From JBBEBE01 sp051746765 (GTDB lineage: Bacteria; Bacteroidota; Rhodothermia; Balneolales; Balneolaceae), in contig JBNJFK010000079.1 in assembly GCA_051746765.1 (NCBI GenBank), positions 1 through 9,406 on the forward strand: a DNA stretch of 9,406 nucleotides, given 5' to 3'. Numbering within the stretch: the stretch's first letter is position 1; each line of letters opens with the position of its first letter. This document shows positions 1-5,265 of this stretch, in pieces. A program made the translations under genes and the position numbers. The notes under the pieces are model-generated. The model had not been told where the DNA came from, searched no databases, and saw only the letters and a program-made list of their open reading frames with translations.

Positions 1-1142
1 GCGGCGATGCGACTGCAGACTATCTGGTAGATGGATTGATTGGTACCGGACTGGAGTCCGACGTGCGCGGGGACGCCGCAAATGCCATTGACCGGATCAA
101 TGAAACCGACGGACCGGTGATCGCCATGGATATTCCCTCCGGACTGCATGCGGATCGGGGTGTGCCTCTCGGGCGAGCTGTCCGGGCGACGCTCACCTTT
201 GCGTTCGGTTCCCTGAAAACGGGATTCTACCTGGAAAACGGACCGGAACATACCGGTGAGGTTCAATATGTTCCCCTCTCGTTTTTGCCCAATTCGGTTC
301 CATATGAAGCGAAACTGATCCATCCCGATCAGTTTGCCCGACTTGACCGGCCTCAGCGAACCGCAAGCTGGAAGTATGAGGACGATACGGTCTGGGTGAT
401 CGGTGGCTCGGAAGGGTTGACCGGCGCCACGGTAACGGCCGTTCGGGCGGCTTGGAAAACAGGAGTCGGTTCGGTGCATCTGATCTCTCCTCGCGCATTG
501 ATGCCGGTCTATGAAACGCTTTTGTCGGAGGCGATCCGGATTCCGGTTGGCGGTACAGATGCCCGGAGTTGGAGCCCGGAATATCTGACAGAGGTCCGGG
601 AGGTTTTGAGTCGCAGAGAAGGAGTGCTGTTGGCGGGTCCCGGCTTGGGACGGGCCGAACCGACACTTCAATTCGCCGGAGAACTGATTTCCGGTTGGGA
701 GGGGCCAGCGGTACTGGATGCAGATATGTTGAGGGTTCCCGGATTACGGGAGCTGCCGTATGGCAAAGGTGATCACGAGTGGATCTTGACACCCCACCCC
801 GGGGAGCTCGAGGCGTATGCGGGCGAAGAGTCGACCGACGGCCGGGATCGCCTGCATCGGGTGCAGAAGCTGGCAGACGAGGGGAGGCGGTGGATTCTCT
901 CGAAAGGAGAGCCAACGTTGGTGGGGGTTCCGGGGGAACCGTCATGGGTTGCCGGGTACTCTTCCCGCCTCTTTGCCCGTGCCGGATTCGGAGATCTTCT
1001 GTCCGGAACCGTTGCAGGCGAACTTGCACGCAGTCGGAATGCTGCTCACTCGGTGAAATATTCGTTGTTGTCGATCGAACGACAAGCCCGCACGTCATAC
1101 TTGAAAGAGGGTCGGTTTCCGGCGCCGGGAGATCTTCTGTGA
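1..1142 (+). CDS. nnr: Bifunctional NAD(P)H-hydrate epimerase / ADP-dependent NAD(P)H-hydrate dehydratase, 5' partial
   Basis: Repairs NADHX/NADPHX, the damaged hydrated forms of the nicotinamide cofactors: the N-terminal YjeF_N domain epimerises R/S forms and the C-terminal ribokinase-like domain dehydrates the S form using ADP. The reading frame is open from base 3, upstream of the first possible TTG start at 36, and already lies inside YjeF_N (DGLIGTGL, then DIPSGLHAD), so the true start lies before the window. The kinase-like domain begins near base 390 with VIGGSEGLTGA, followed by LAGPGLG, VLDADML, LTPHPGE and GFGDLLSG; the Asp codon at 993-995 is the expected catalytic Asp. Two motifs deviate slightly from the usual forms (DADML for DADAL, ARAGFGD for TGGTGD), but the essential Gly and Asp residues remain. 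The stop overlaps the start of the VanZ gene by 4 bp. Family assignment is confident; activity is inferred. Confidence 0.93.
   Translation, partial: GDATADYLVDGLIGTGLESDVRGDAANAIDRINETDGPVIAMDIPSGLHADRGVPLGRAVRATLTFAFGSLKTGFYLENGPEHTGEVQYVPLSFLPNSVPYEAKLIHPDQFARLDRPQRTASWKYEDDTVWVIGGSEGLTGATVTAVRAAWKTGVGSVHLISPRALMPVYETLLSEAIRIPVGGTDARSWSPEYLTEVREVLSRREGVLLAGPGLGRAEPTLQFAGELISGWEGPAVLDADMLRVPGLRELPYGKGDHEWILTPHPGELEAYAGEESTDGRDRLHRVQKLADEGRRWILSKGEPTLVGVPGEPSWVAGYSSRLFARAGFGDLLSGTVAGELARSRNAAHSVKYSLLSIERQARTSYLKEGRFPAPGDLL
1127..1131 (+). promoter_or_regulatory. Shine-Dalgarno that fixes the GTG start of the VanZ gene
   Basis: GGGAG lies inside the last codons of nnr, 7 nt before the GTG at 1139. 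It supports that GTG over the much longer frame opening at 779, whose upstream part is a shadow of nnr. Confidence 0.65.
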
Positions 1143-1546
1143 GACAGCAATTGTTGCGATGTATTGAAAGATATTCAGGGGTATTAACGGGGCTCTTGTG
1201 GGTACTGACGGCCGCCACGTTGGGTTTGACGCTACTTCCACAGGAAAACTTCCAGAATTCCGACATATTTCAATACGACAAGGTTGGTCATTTTCTCATC
1301 TTCGGTGTTTGGACCTTTCTGTTGGGGCTGGCCCTGCATTTGAAAGGACAACGCCCGCTCCCTTACCTGGCAATTTTCCTGGCAGGCTCTCTCTTCGGTT
1401 TGACGATCGAGGTTCTCCAGGAGACTCTACCGGTGAACCGGAACATGAGTTTTGCAGACTGGATCGCCGATTCTTTCGGTAGTCTGATGGCTGTTCTTCT
1501 TTTGCGACAATGGCTGAATAAAAAAAGAGATATTTTCGAGCAATAA
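1139..1546 (+). CDS. VanZ-family small integral membrane protein
   Basis: Predicted 135-aa inner-membrane protein of the VanZ-like family (named after a teicoplanin-resistance accessory gene; most members have no known function). About four hydrophobic segments are visible, near residues 15-33, 49-68, 74-92 and 109-124. Family motifs are present: DKVGH at 47-51, E91-VLQ followed by LPVNR, and DWIADSFG at 107-114. The GTG start was chosen because it overlaps the nnr stop (GTGA), has a GGGAG SD 7 nt upstream, and gives a normal family length. The open frame does continue upstream to 779, but that part shows no family resemblance and sits within nnr. The overlap suggests translational coupling to nnr. 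No resistance role should be inferred from the name. Confidence 0.85.
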   Translation: MRQQLLRCIERYSGVLTGLLWVLTAATLGLTLLPQENFQNSDIFQYDKVGHFLIFGVWTFLLGLALHLKGQRPLPYLAIFLAGSLFGLTIEVLQETLPVNRNMSFADWIADSFGSLMAVLLLRQWLNKKRDIFEQ

Positions 1547-1557
1547 AGCGTACGCTT
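1546..1557. repeat. Perfect 12-bp palindrome at the VanZ stop codon
   Basis: AAGCGTACGCTT is its own reverse complement and begins on the last base of the VanZ TAA. It could be an operator for the downstream tonB gene or a weak 3'-end structure. No T tract follows directly. Function unknown. Confidence 0.35.
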
Positions 1558-1586
1558 ACTTCGTTACCCCCGTGTAAAGAGTGCTC

Positions 1587-1594
1587 TATTTTTG
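1587..1594 (+). promoter_or_regulatory. Candidate Bacteroidota-type -7 box upstream of tonB copy 1
   Basis: TATTTTTG matches the Bacteroidota -7 consensus TAnnTTTG and lies 46 bp before the first tonB start in a 94-bp gap. No convincing TTTG -33 element is seen about 19 bp upstream, where the sequence reads TTAC, so this is a weak call. The rest of the gap holds only the palindrome at 1546-1557. Confidence 0.3.
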
Positions 1595-1640
1595 AAGGAA
1601 TGTTCAGAAATAGGGGTTATACGCAAACCAAACCGATTAC

Positions 1641-2303
1641 ATGGGAGTCAAGGAACGAAAAAAGCCGGACGCAGATCTACGAAAGTATTATACCGTGTTC
1701 TACCAGGTGGGGCTGGTACTGACCCTTCTTATGTTTATCATCGCCATGAGGCTGGACCTTCGGTCAGGAGAAGATGAAGAGTATGCAGCGGAGGAGCAGG
1801 AGATTGTCGAGATGGAGGAGGTCATCCAGACGGAACAGATCGAAACCCCTCCACCACCTCCGCGCCCACCTGTTCCCCAGGAAGTGCCGGATGACGAAGT
1901 GATCGAGGATGTCGATTACGATGTCGATGCCGAGATGGACTTGGACGGTCCACTCGACCTTCCGCCACCACCAGAAGAAGAGGAGGAAGAGGAAGAAGAG
2001 GACTTCTTCACGGTCGTGGAACAGATGCCGGAGCTGATTGGTGGACTTCAGGAGCTGCAGAGTAAAATCGAGTATCCCGAGGCTGCGAGACGAGCCGGAA
2101 TTGAAGGGCGAGTCTATGTACAGTTTATCGTCAACGAAGAGGGCGAGGTCGAGGATCCGCAAGTAATCCGCGGTATCGGTGGAGGAGCCGATGAGGAGGC
2201 GCTTCGCGCCGTACGCGAAGCGGAGTTTCGTCCCGGAATGCAGCGTGGCCGACCGGTCAGAGTTCAGTACAGTCTTCCGGTTGTGTTTCAGCTCTCGAAC
2301 TGA
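1641..2303 (+). CDS. Energy transducer TonB, tandem copy 1
   Basis: Predicted 220-aa TonB-type protein that would couple the inner-membrane proton motive force, through ExbB/ExbD, to outer-membrane TonB-dependent receptors. Order of parts: cytoplasmic ADLRKYY (11-17), one membrane anchor (about 17-37), an acidic stretch, a Pro-rich segment (70-79), a second acidic stretch, a run of nine Glu (112-120), then the TonB_C domain (about 126-219) with VEQMPELIGG, Y145-P146 and a C-terminal QYSLPVVFQL strand. A single N-terminal anchor with a short acidic/proline linker is usual for Bacteroidota-type TonBs. The ATG aligns with the N-terminus of the paralogue downstream. No SD precedes it. Where copy 2 has Gly-Cys-Asp-Glu-Glu, this copy has Ala183 in place of Cys. 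No exbB, exbD or receptor gene is in view. Confidence 0.9.
   Translation: MGVKERKKPDADLRKYYTVFYQVGLVLTLLMFIIAMRLDLRSGEDEEYAAEEQEIVEMEEVIQTEQIETPPPPPRPPVPQEVPDDEVIEDVDYDVDAEMDLDGPLDLPPPPEEEEEEEEEDFFTVVEQMPELIGGLQELQSKIEYPEAARRAGIEGRVYVQFIVNEEGEVEDPQVIRGIGGGADEEALRAVREAEFRPGMQRGRPVRVQYSLPVVFQLSN
2200..2222 (+). other. Perfect 9-bp stem-loop inside tonB copy 1
   Basis: Arms CGCTTCGCG (2200-2208) and CGCGAAGCG (2214-2222) flank the 5-nt loop CCGTA, within the codons for EALRAVREA. The matching place in copy 2 (3030-3050) keeps the same loop and an 8-bp stem with a single G-U wobble. It may be chance arising from conserved codons, or a real mRNA structure. Confidence 0.4.
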
Positions 2304-2320
2304 CAGAGCCCCGGGCGGAA

Positions 2321-2341
2321 TCGGGAGATTCATGCTCCCGA
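2321..2341 (+). other. Stop-proximal hairpin after tonB copy 1, no U tract
   Basis: Perfect 7-bp inverted repeat, TCGGGAG and CTCCCGA around a 7-nt loop, starting 18 nt after the tonB copy 1 stop. It is followed by an A-rich run rather than T residues, so it is not a standard Rho-independent terminator. It could stabilise or define an mRNA 3' end. Confidence 0.45.
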
Positions 2342-2354
2342 AAAGAAAAACCGC

Positions 2355-2383
2355 TTCCCAAAACGGAATATTCTTCCTATAAT
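2355..2383 (+). promoter_or_regulatory. Candidate sigma-70-like promoter for tonB copy 2
   Basis: TTCCCA (2355-2360, 4 of 6 matches to TTGACA), a 17-bp spacer and a perfect TATAAT (2378-2383). Transcription would begin near 2390, giving a leader of about 83 nt before the ATG at 2473. This would let copy 2 be expressed independently of copy 1. The host's sigma factor preference is not known from this window. Confidence 0.45.
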
Positions 2384-2407
2384 CACCGTTCAACTGGTTG
2401 TGTAGTT

Positions 2408-2422
2408 GTCCCCAGACGGGAC
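2408..2422 (+). promoter_or_regulatory. Hairpin in the tonB copy 2 leader
   Basis: GTCCC and GGGAC form a perfect 5-bp GC-rich stem around a 5-nt loop. A competing CAACT/AGTTG pair at 2391-2408 shares its last base. Both lie in the presumed 5' leader, upstream of the SD. It matches no riboswitch family I recognise. Confidence 0.3.
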
Positions 2423-2456
2423 TGTACACAGGATTGTTGGAAACCGACAAGAATCC

Positions 2457-2466
2457 AAGAGGTGAT
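2457..2466 (+). promoter_or_regulatory. Strong Shine-Dalgarno for tonB copy 2
   Basis: AAGAGGTGAT is nearly a full complement to the 16S rRNA 3' end, with GAGG ending 10 nt before ATG 2473. It decides that start over the in-frame TTG at 2398 and contrasts with copy 1, which has no visible SD. Confidence 0.7.
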
Positions 2467-2472
2467 GCGATT

Positions 2473-3132
2473 ATGAGAAATCGGAAGAATTCGGAAGCGG
2501 ATCTCAGAAAGTACTACCCCATCTTCATGCAGGTGGGAATGGTTTTGGCACTTTTGATCTTCATCGTGGCTGTAAAAGCGGATTTAAACTCCGGCCCGAC
2601 GCAGGAGATTGTTCTCGATGAGCAGGAAGTGATCGAGATGGAAGAGGTGATTCAGACCCAGCACATTGAAACTCCTCCTCCGCCACCGCGGCCACCGGTT
2701 CCTCAAGCGGTACCGGATGACGAAATTATTGAAGATGTCGATTTCGAGATCAATGCAGAGCTAAGCCTGGACGGTCCTCTTGATCTTCCGCCACCTCCCC
2801 CGCAAGAGGAGGAAGAAGAGCCGGCAGAAGACTTCTTTGTTGTTGTAGAACAGATGCCGGAGCTGATTGGTGGTCTGGCCGAACTTCAGAGCAATATCCG
2901 ATACCCGGAGATGGCACGACGCGCCGGAATTGAGGGTCGGGTCTATGTCCAATTCATTGTGAACGAGCAGGGGGAAGTAGAAAACCCGCAAGTGATCCGT
3001 GGAATTGGGGGTGGTTGTGACGAGGAGGCGCTTCGCGCCGTACGTGAAGCAAACTTCCGTCCCGGGATGCAGCGTGGACGACCCGTACGTGTACAGTATA
3101 GCTTGCCGATCGTTTTCCAACTCCAGAACTGA
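2473..3132 (+). CDS. Energy transducer TonB, tandem copy 2
   Basis: Predicted 219-aa paralogue of the preceding gene with the same layout: cytoplasmic ADLRKYY (9-15), a membrane anchor (about 15-37), the Pro-rich segment (68-77), a shorter acidic linker (five Glu broken by Pro-Ala), and the TonB_C domain (about 125-218). It retains Cys182 in the GGGCDEEAL motif that is common in this family, whereas copy 1 has Ala. The ATG at 2473 is preferred over an in-frame upstream TTG (2398) because the N-termini of the two copies then align and a strong SD precedes it. The copies share blocks of identical DNA at a constant 829-bp offset, showing tandem duplication. Its own candidate promoter and SD suggest separate regulation. 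The TGA stop lies within the 5' end of a hairpin and is followed by a strong terminator. Confidence 0.9.
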   Translation: MRNRKNSEADLRKYYPIFMQVGMVLALLIFIVAVKADLNSGPTQEIVLDEQEVIEMEEVIQTQHIETPPPPPRPPVPQAVPDDEIIEDVDFEINAELSLDGPLDLPPPPPQEEEEEPAEDFFVVVEQMPELIGGLAELQSNIRYPEMARRAGIEGRVYVQFIVNEQGEVENPQVIRGIGGGCDEEALRAVREANFRPGMQRGRPVRVQYSLPIVFQLQN

Positions 3133-3150
3133 TACTCGCTGACGAGTATC
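3131..3150 (+). other. Hairpin overlapping the tonB copy 2 stop codon
   Basis: GATACTCG and CGAGTATC form a perfect 8-bp stem with a CTGA tetraloop. The first two bases are the last two bases of the TGA stop. No T tract follows; a full terminator starts 13 nt further on, so the transcript would end in two tandem hairpins. Confidence 0.5.
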
Positions 3151-3163
3151 CGCGTGATTGTTG

Positions 3164-3200
3164 AAAAAGGGTACTGTCGTTATCGGCAGTACCCTTTTTT
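3164..3200. terminator. Bidirectional Rho-independent terminator between tonB copy 2 and the Nudix gene
   Basis: Arms AAAAAGGGTACTG (3164-3176) and CAGTACCCTTTTT (3187-3199) are perfectly complementary, and the inner bases TCG/CGG extend the stem to 16 bp with one G-U pair around a TTAT loop. A T6 tract (3195-3200) serves the plus strand. The A5 run at 3164-3168 is a T5 tract on the minus strand, so it should stop both converging transcripts. It encodes the last codons of the Nudix protein, whose TAA (3180-3182) lies at the loop. Confidence 0.9.
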
Positions 3201-3602
3201 ATTGAATCGCCGGAGGACCGTTTTCAAATTTTCGTATCCGACCCGTTTTAAGGCTTCATCAGGCGGGACCCACGCGACGCTCTCGATCTGTTCCTCTTTC
3301 TGTGGAGTGAGATCATGAAGCTCTCCCGTGTGCTCCATGGCAAACCAATAGGTCCGCTTTGAAATCAGCTCGCCCCCTTCCCTGTATGTGTGTCGGGTGG
3401 TCTGCAGGGAAGAGATGATATCCAGGGGACAGGCGCCCGTCTCCTCTTTGACCTCTCTGAGAGCACAGGATTCGATCGATTCGCCTGATTCCAGTTTCCC
3501 TTTCGGAAGATCCCAGACACCTCTGCGAAAGATGAGCAGGAGAGAGCAGACTCCCCGATCTTTACGAAACACGACGCCTCCGCCGGCATCGACCTGTTTC
3601 AT
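3180..3602 (-). CDS. Nudix hydrolase
   Basis: Predicted 140-aa cytosolic pyrophosphohydrolase that would cleave a nucleoside diphosphate linked to another group; the substrate cannot be told from sequence. The Nudix box is complete at residues 35-57: G35, E41, then REVKEETGA from R49, with Glu50, Glu53 and Glu54 as expected metal ligands. A WDLPKGKLE stretch leads into it, which is seen in dinucleoside polyphosphate and oxidised-nucleotide hydrolases among others. The ATG overlaps the TGA of the DUF1844 gene by 4 bp (ATGA), and a GGAG SD lies 7 nt upstream, so the two are probably translated together. The C-terminus (KKGYCR) is encoded by the 3' arm of the shared terminator. Length is normal for a single-domain Nudix protein. 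Confidence 0.93.
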   Translation of the reverse strand: MKQVDAGGGVVFRKDRGVCSLLLIFRRGVWDLPKGKLESGESIESCALREVKEETGACPLDIISSLQTTRHTYREGGELISKRTYWFAMEHTGELHDLTPQKEEQIESVAWVPPDEALKRVGYENLKTVLRRFNKKGYCR

Positions 3603-3949
3603 GATTGATCTCCGGAGTCATCCGTCGAGTCGTCACCACTGTCTTTCGTAGAGGGCTCCTTCTTCTTTTCGTCGGCATAGTTGAGCCGCAGGTTGGTAAG
3701 GGTCTGCGTCAGGAAGTCAGAGAGATCCTGACTCAAGTTCCCCTTTGTAAATGATTCAAGCATGGCAAGAGTATCAATGGCAAACCGGGCGGCAGAGAGG
3801 TCCCGTTCACTCTTCTCTGTTTGTGGGTTTACCATTTTTCCGAGACCGACCATGGCGATCTGTTGATACTGTTGAATGAGCATCATCATCAAAAGTTGAT
3901 GTTTCTGCTCGGGCCCGATCTTTTCGTTGTTCAAGTTGTTTAGATCCAT
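3599..3949 (-). CDS. DUF1844 family protein
   Basis: Predicted 116-aa soluble protein resembling DUF1844, a family of unknown function. Recognisable features are the helical QLLMMMLIQQYQQIAMVGLG region (about 18-37), the conserved-type K-x-VNPQT segment, then DL-x3-RFAIDTLAMLE and TKGNLS, followed by a last helix ending LRLNYAD. The C-terminal 20 or so residues are a Lys-then-Ser/Asp-rich tail that looks disordered. The ATG at 3949 was chosen because the upstream extension (open to 4048) is hydrophobic, unlike the family, and would run into the divergent gene. The start has no strong SD. The stop overlaps the Nudix start by 4 bp. The gene is divergent from the DUF1015-serC pair. No catalytic motif is visible, and no function is proposed. 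Confidence 0.8.
   Translation of the reverse strand: MDLNNLNNEKIGPEQKHQLLMMMLIQQYQQIAMVGLGKMVNPQTEKSERDLSAARFAIDTLAMLESFTKGNLSQDLSDFLTQTLTNLRLNYADEKKKEPSTKDSGDDSTDDSGDQS
3610..3613 (-). promoter_or_regulatory. Shine-Dalgarno for the Nudix gene
   Basis: On the minus strand GGAG lies 7 nt before the Nudix ATG, inside the 3' end of the DUF1844 gene. It allows independent initiation as well as coupling through the ATGA overlap. Confidence 0.6.
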
Positions 3950-4037
3950 AATCCAGAAATTACACGAATTTAAGCTGAGTAAGACCGAAAGAATTCCTAT
4001 TTTTCGGAGATACAAAAATAACAAAAAACTTGGCACT
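3950..4037. promoter_or_regulatory. Divergent AT-rich intergenic region between DUF1844 and DUF1015
   Basis: This 88-bp gap must hold promoters for both directions. On the minus strand TATTTTTG (4020 to 4013) matches the Bacteroidota -7 consensus TAnnTTTG and would give a leader of roughly 55-60 nt for DUF1844. On the plus strand TATTTTTC (3998-4005) is one base off the same consensus. Neither has a clear -33 element. An inverted repeat AAATT/AATTT (3957-3961 and 3967-3971) sits just upstream of the DUF1844 start and could be an operator. The call as a promoter region rests on gene orientation; the exact boxes are weak. Confidence 0.4.
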
Positions 4038-5252
4038 ATGGCGATCATTCACCCCTTTCAAGGTTGGCGACCTACACCGGAAAAGGCACCCGAAATATCT
4101 TCGGTTCCATACGATGTGATCAGTGCTTCCGAAGCCGCCGAACTGGCAGAGGGGAAAGAGGAGAGTTTTCTCCATGTCATCCGCCCGGAAATTGATCTCC
4201 CGGCAGGGACCCCTTTTCATGCAGATGAAGTATACGAAAAGGGAGCGGAGAACCTGAAGAAGTTGCTCCAGAGTCCCAGCATGGAGCAGGACAAGAAATC
4301 GTCTCTCTATGTTTATCAGCTCGAAACAGAGGATCGAAAACAGACAGGTCTGTTTGCCTGCGTATCGGTCGAAGATTACGACAACGATGTGATCCTCAAG
4401 CATGAACTGACCCGTCCGGACAAGGAAGATGATCGAACCCGGCATATTCTGACGCAAGAAGCCCACGCCGAGCCAGTCATGCTTACGTTCAAGGACGAGA
4501 AGGGGAGTGTAACCGAATTGATGGAGAAAACTATGCGGTTTTCTGCTCCGGAGATTGAGTTCCAGGCCGAGGGTGGGGTTTGGCATCGAATTTGGCCGGT
4601 GAGTTCACCCGTGGACCTGGTTGAGCAATTTGTTTCCATCCCGAAGCTGTATGTAGCCGACGGACACCACCGGTGTAAAAGTGCATCTCGTGCGAGTGAA
4701 GAGCTTCACAAGAGCGATTCAACTCCGTTGGGAGAGGCAGAATACGACTATTTCCCTGCCGTACTCTTTCCGATCGATCAAATGAAAATTCTTCCTTACA
4801 ACCGGATCATAAAAAAGGTGAGCGAAGAGCAGTTCGCCCGTTTGAGGGAGAGATTTGATCTGCAGCCCGATGCGACCCCTTCGCCCAGGAACAAAGGGGA
4901 GATTTCGATCTACTACGATGGCGCCTGGTATGGAATCTCTCTTCCGGACCCAAAGGGATCGGACGCGGTCTCACAACTCGATGTCCAACTGATTCAGGAA
5001 GAGATTCTCTCCCCGATCTTTGGTATCGAAAACCCGAGAACCAATCCAAACATCGATTTTGTCGGTGGGATTCGCGGGACTTCAGAGCTGGAGAAGCGCG
5101 TCGATTCAGGAGATGCCGATTTGGCGATCAGTACATTTGCGACGGCCATAGAAGAGTTGGTCCAGGTTTCCGACGACGGGCAGTTGATGCCCCCCAAGTC
5201 TACCTGGTTTGAACCGAAAATTCGTTCAGGACTTATCATTCACACGTTTTAA
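4038..5252 (+). CDS. DUF1015 (COG4198-type) family protein next to serC
   Basis: Predicted 404-aa cytosolic protein of the DUF1015 family, whose biochemical function is not established. It begins with the family N-terminus MAIIHPFQGWRP, followed by a VPYDVIS segment and SFLHVIRPEIDLP. The most striking motif is YVADGHHRCKSA, with D208-G209-H210-H211-R212; it resembles the DG-x-HR signature of ParB/sulfiredoxin-like folds, including the serine kinase SerK. The C-terminal region (NIDFVGGIRG, then MPPKSTWFEPKIRSG) is also family-like, and the length is normal. The ATG at 4038 was chosen over a longer frame from 3927 because it restores the family N-terminus and clears the divergent DUF1844 start. 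No SD is visible. It lies 13 bp upstream of serC and is likely co-transcribed with it, pointing to serine metabolism by context only. Confidence 0.9.
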   Translation: MAIIHPFQGWRPTPEKAPEISSVPYDVISASEAAELAEGKEESFLHVIRPEIDLPAGTPFHADEVYEKGAENLKKLLQSPSMEQDKKSSLYVYQLETEDRKQTGLFACVSVEDYDNDVILKHELTRPDKEDDRTRHILTQEAHAEPVMLTFKDEKGSVTELMEKTMRFSAPEIEFQAEGGVWHRIWPVSSPVDLVEQFVSIPKLYVADGHHRCKSASRASEELHKSDSTPLGEAEYDYFPAVLFPIDQMKILPYNRIIKKVSEEQFARLRERFDLQPDATPSPRNKGEISIYYDGAWYGISLPDPKGSDAVSQLDVQLIQEEILSPIFGIENPRTNPNIDFVGGIRGTSELEKRVDSGDADLAISTFATAIEELVQVSDDGQLMPPKSTWFEPKIRSGLIIHTF

Positions 5253-5265
5253 ATCAATCGAATCC

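Noticed and set aside
779..1138. N-terminal extension of the VanZ frame
   Set aside because: This part overlaps the nnr kinase domain, is Arg/Gly/Cys-rich and non-membrane-like, and the GTG at 1139 with its SD gives a normal VanZ length.
193..1266. Long (357-aa) minus-strand open frame opposite nnr
   Set aside because: The protein is Pro/Arg/Ser-rich with no family motif, and the opposite strand encodes a clear conserved enzyme. It is a composition-driven shadow.
1979..2003. Glu-encoding purine run as a possible microsatellite
   Set aside because: It mixes GAA, GAG and GAG/GAA irregularly and encodes an acidic linker typical of this TonB type, so it is not a clean tandem repeat.
1764..2450. 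Minus-strand 228-aa frame opposite tonB copy 1 (and a similar one opposite copy 2 at 2761-3120)
   Set aside because: The Leu/Phe/Arg-rich sequence is the expected antisense reading of Glu/Pro codons, and it recurs in both copies only because the genes are paralogous.
3927..4037. 37-residue N-terminal extension of DUF1015
   Set aside because: The family N-terminus starts exactly at ATG 4038, and the extension would overlap the DUF1844 start on the other strand.
3950..4048. Hydrophobic N-terminal extension of DUF1844 that looks like a signal anchor
   Set aside because: It is translated from the AT-rich divergent promoter region and overlaps the DUF1015 start; the family normally lacks it.
5209..5265. 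Earlier in-frame ATG for serC
   Set aside because: It lies inside the DUF1015 coding region and adds 19 residues not seen in SerC proteins.
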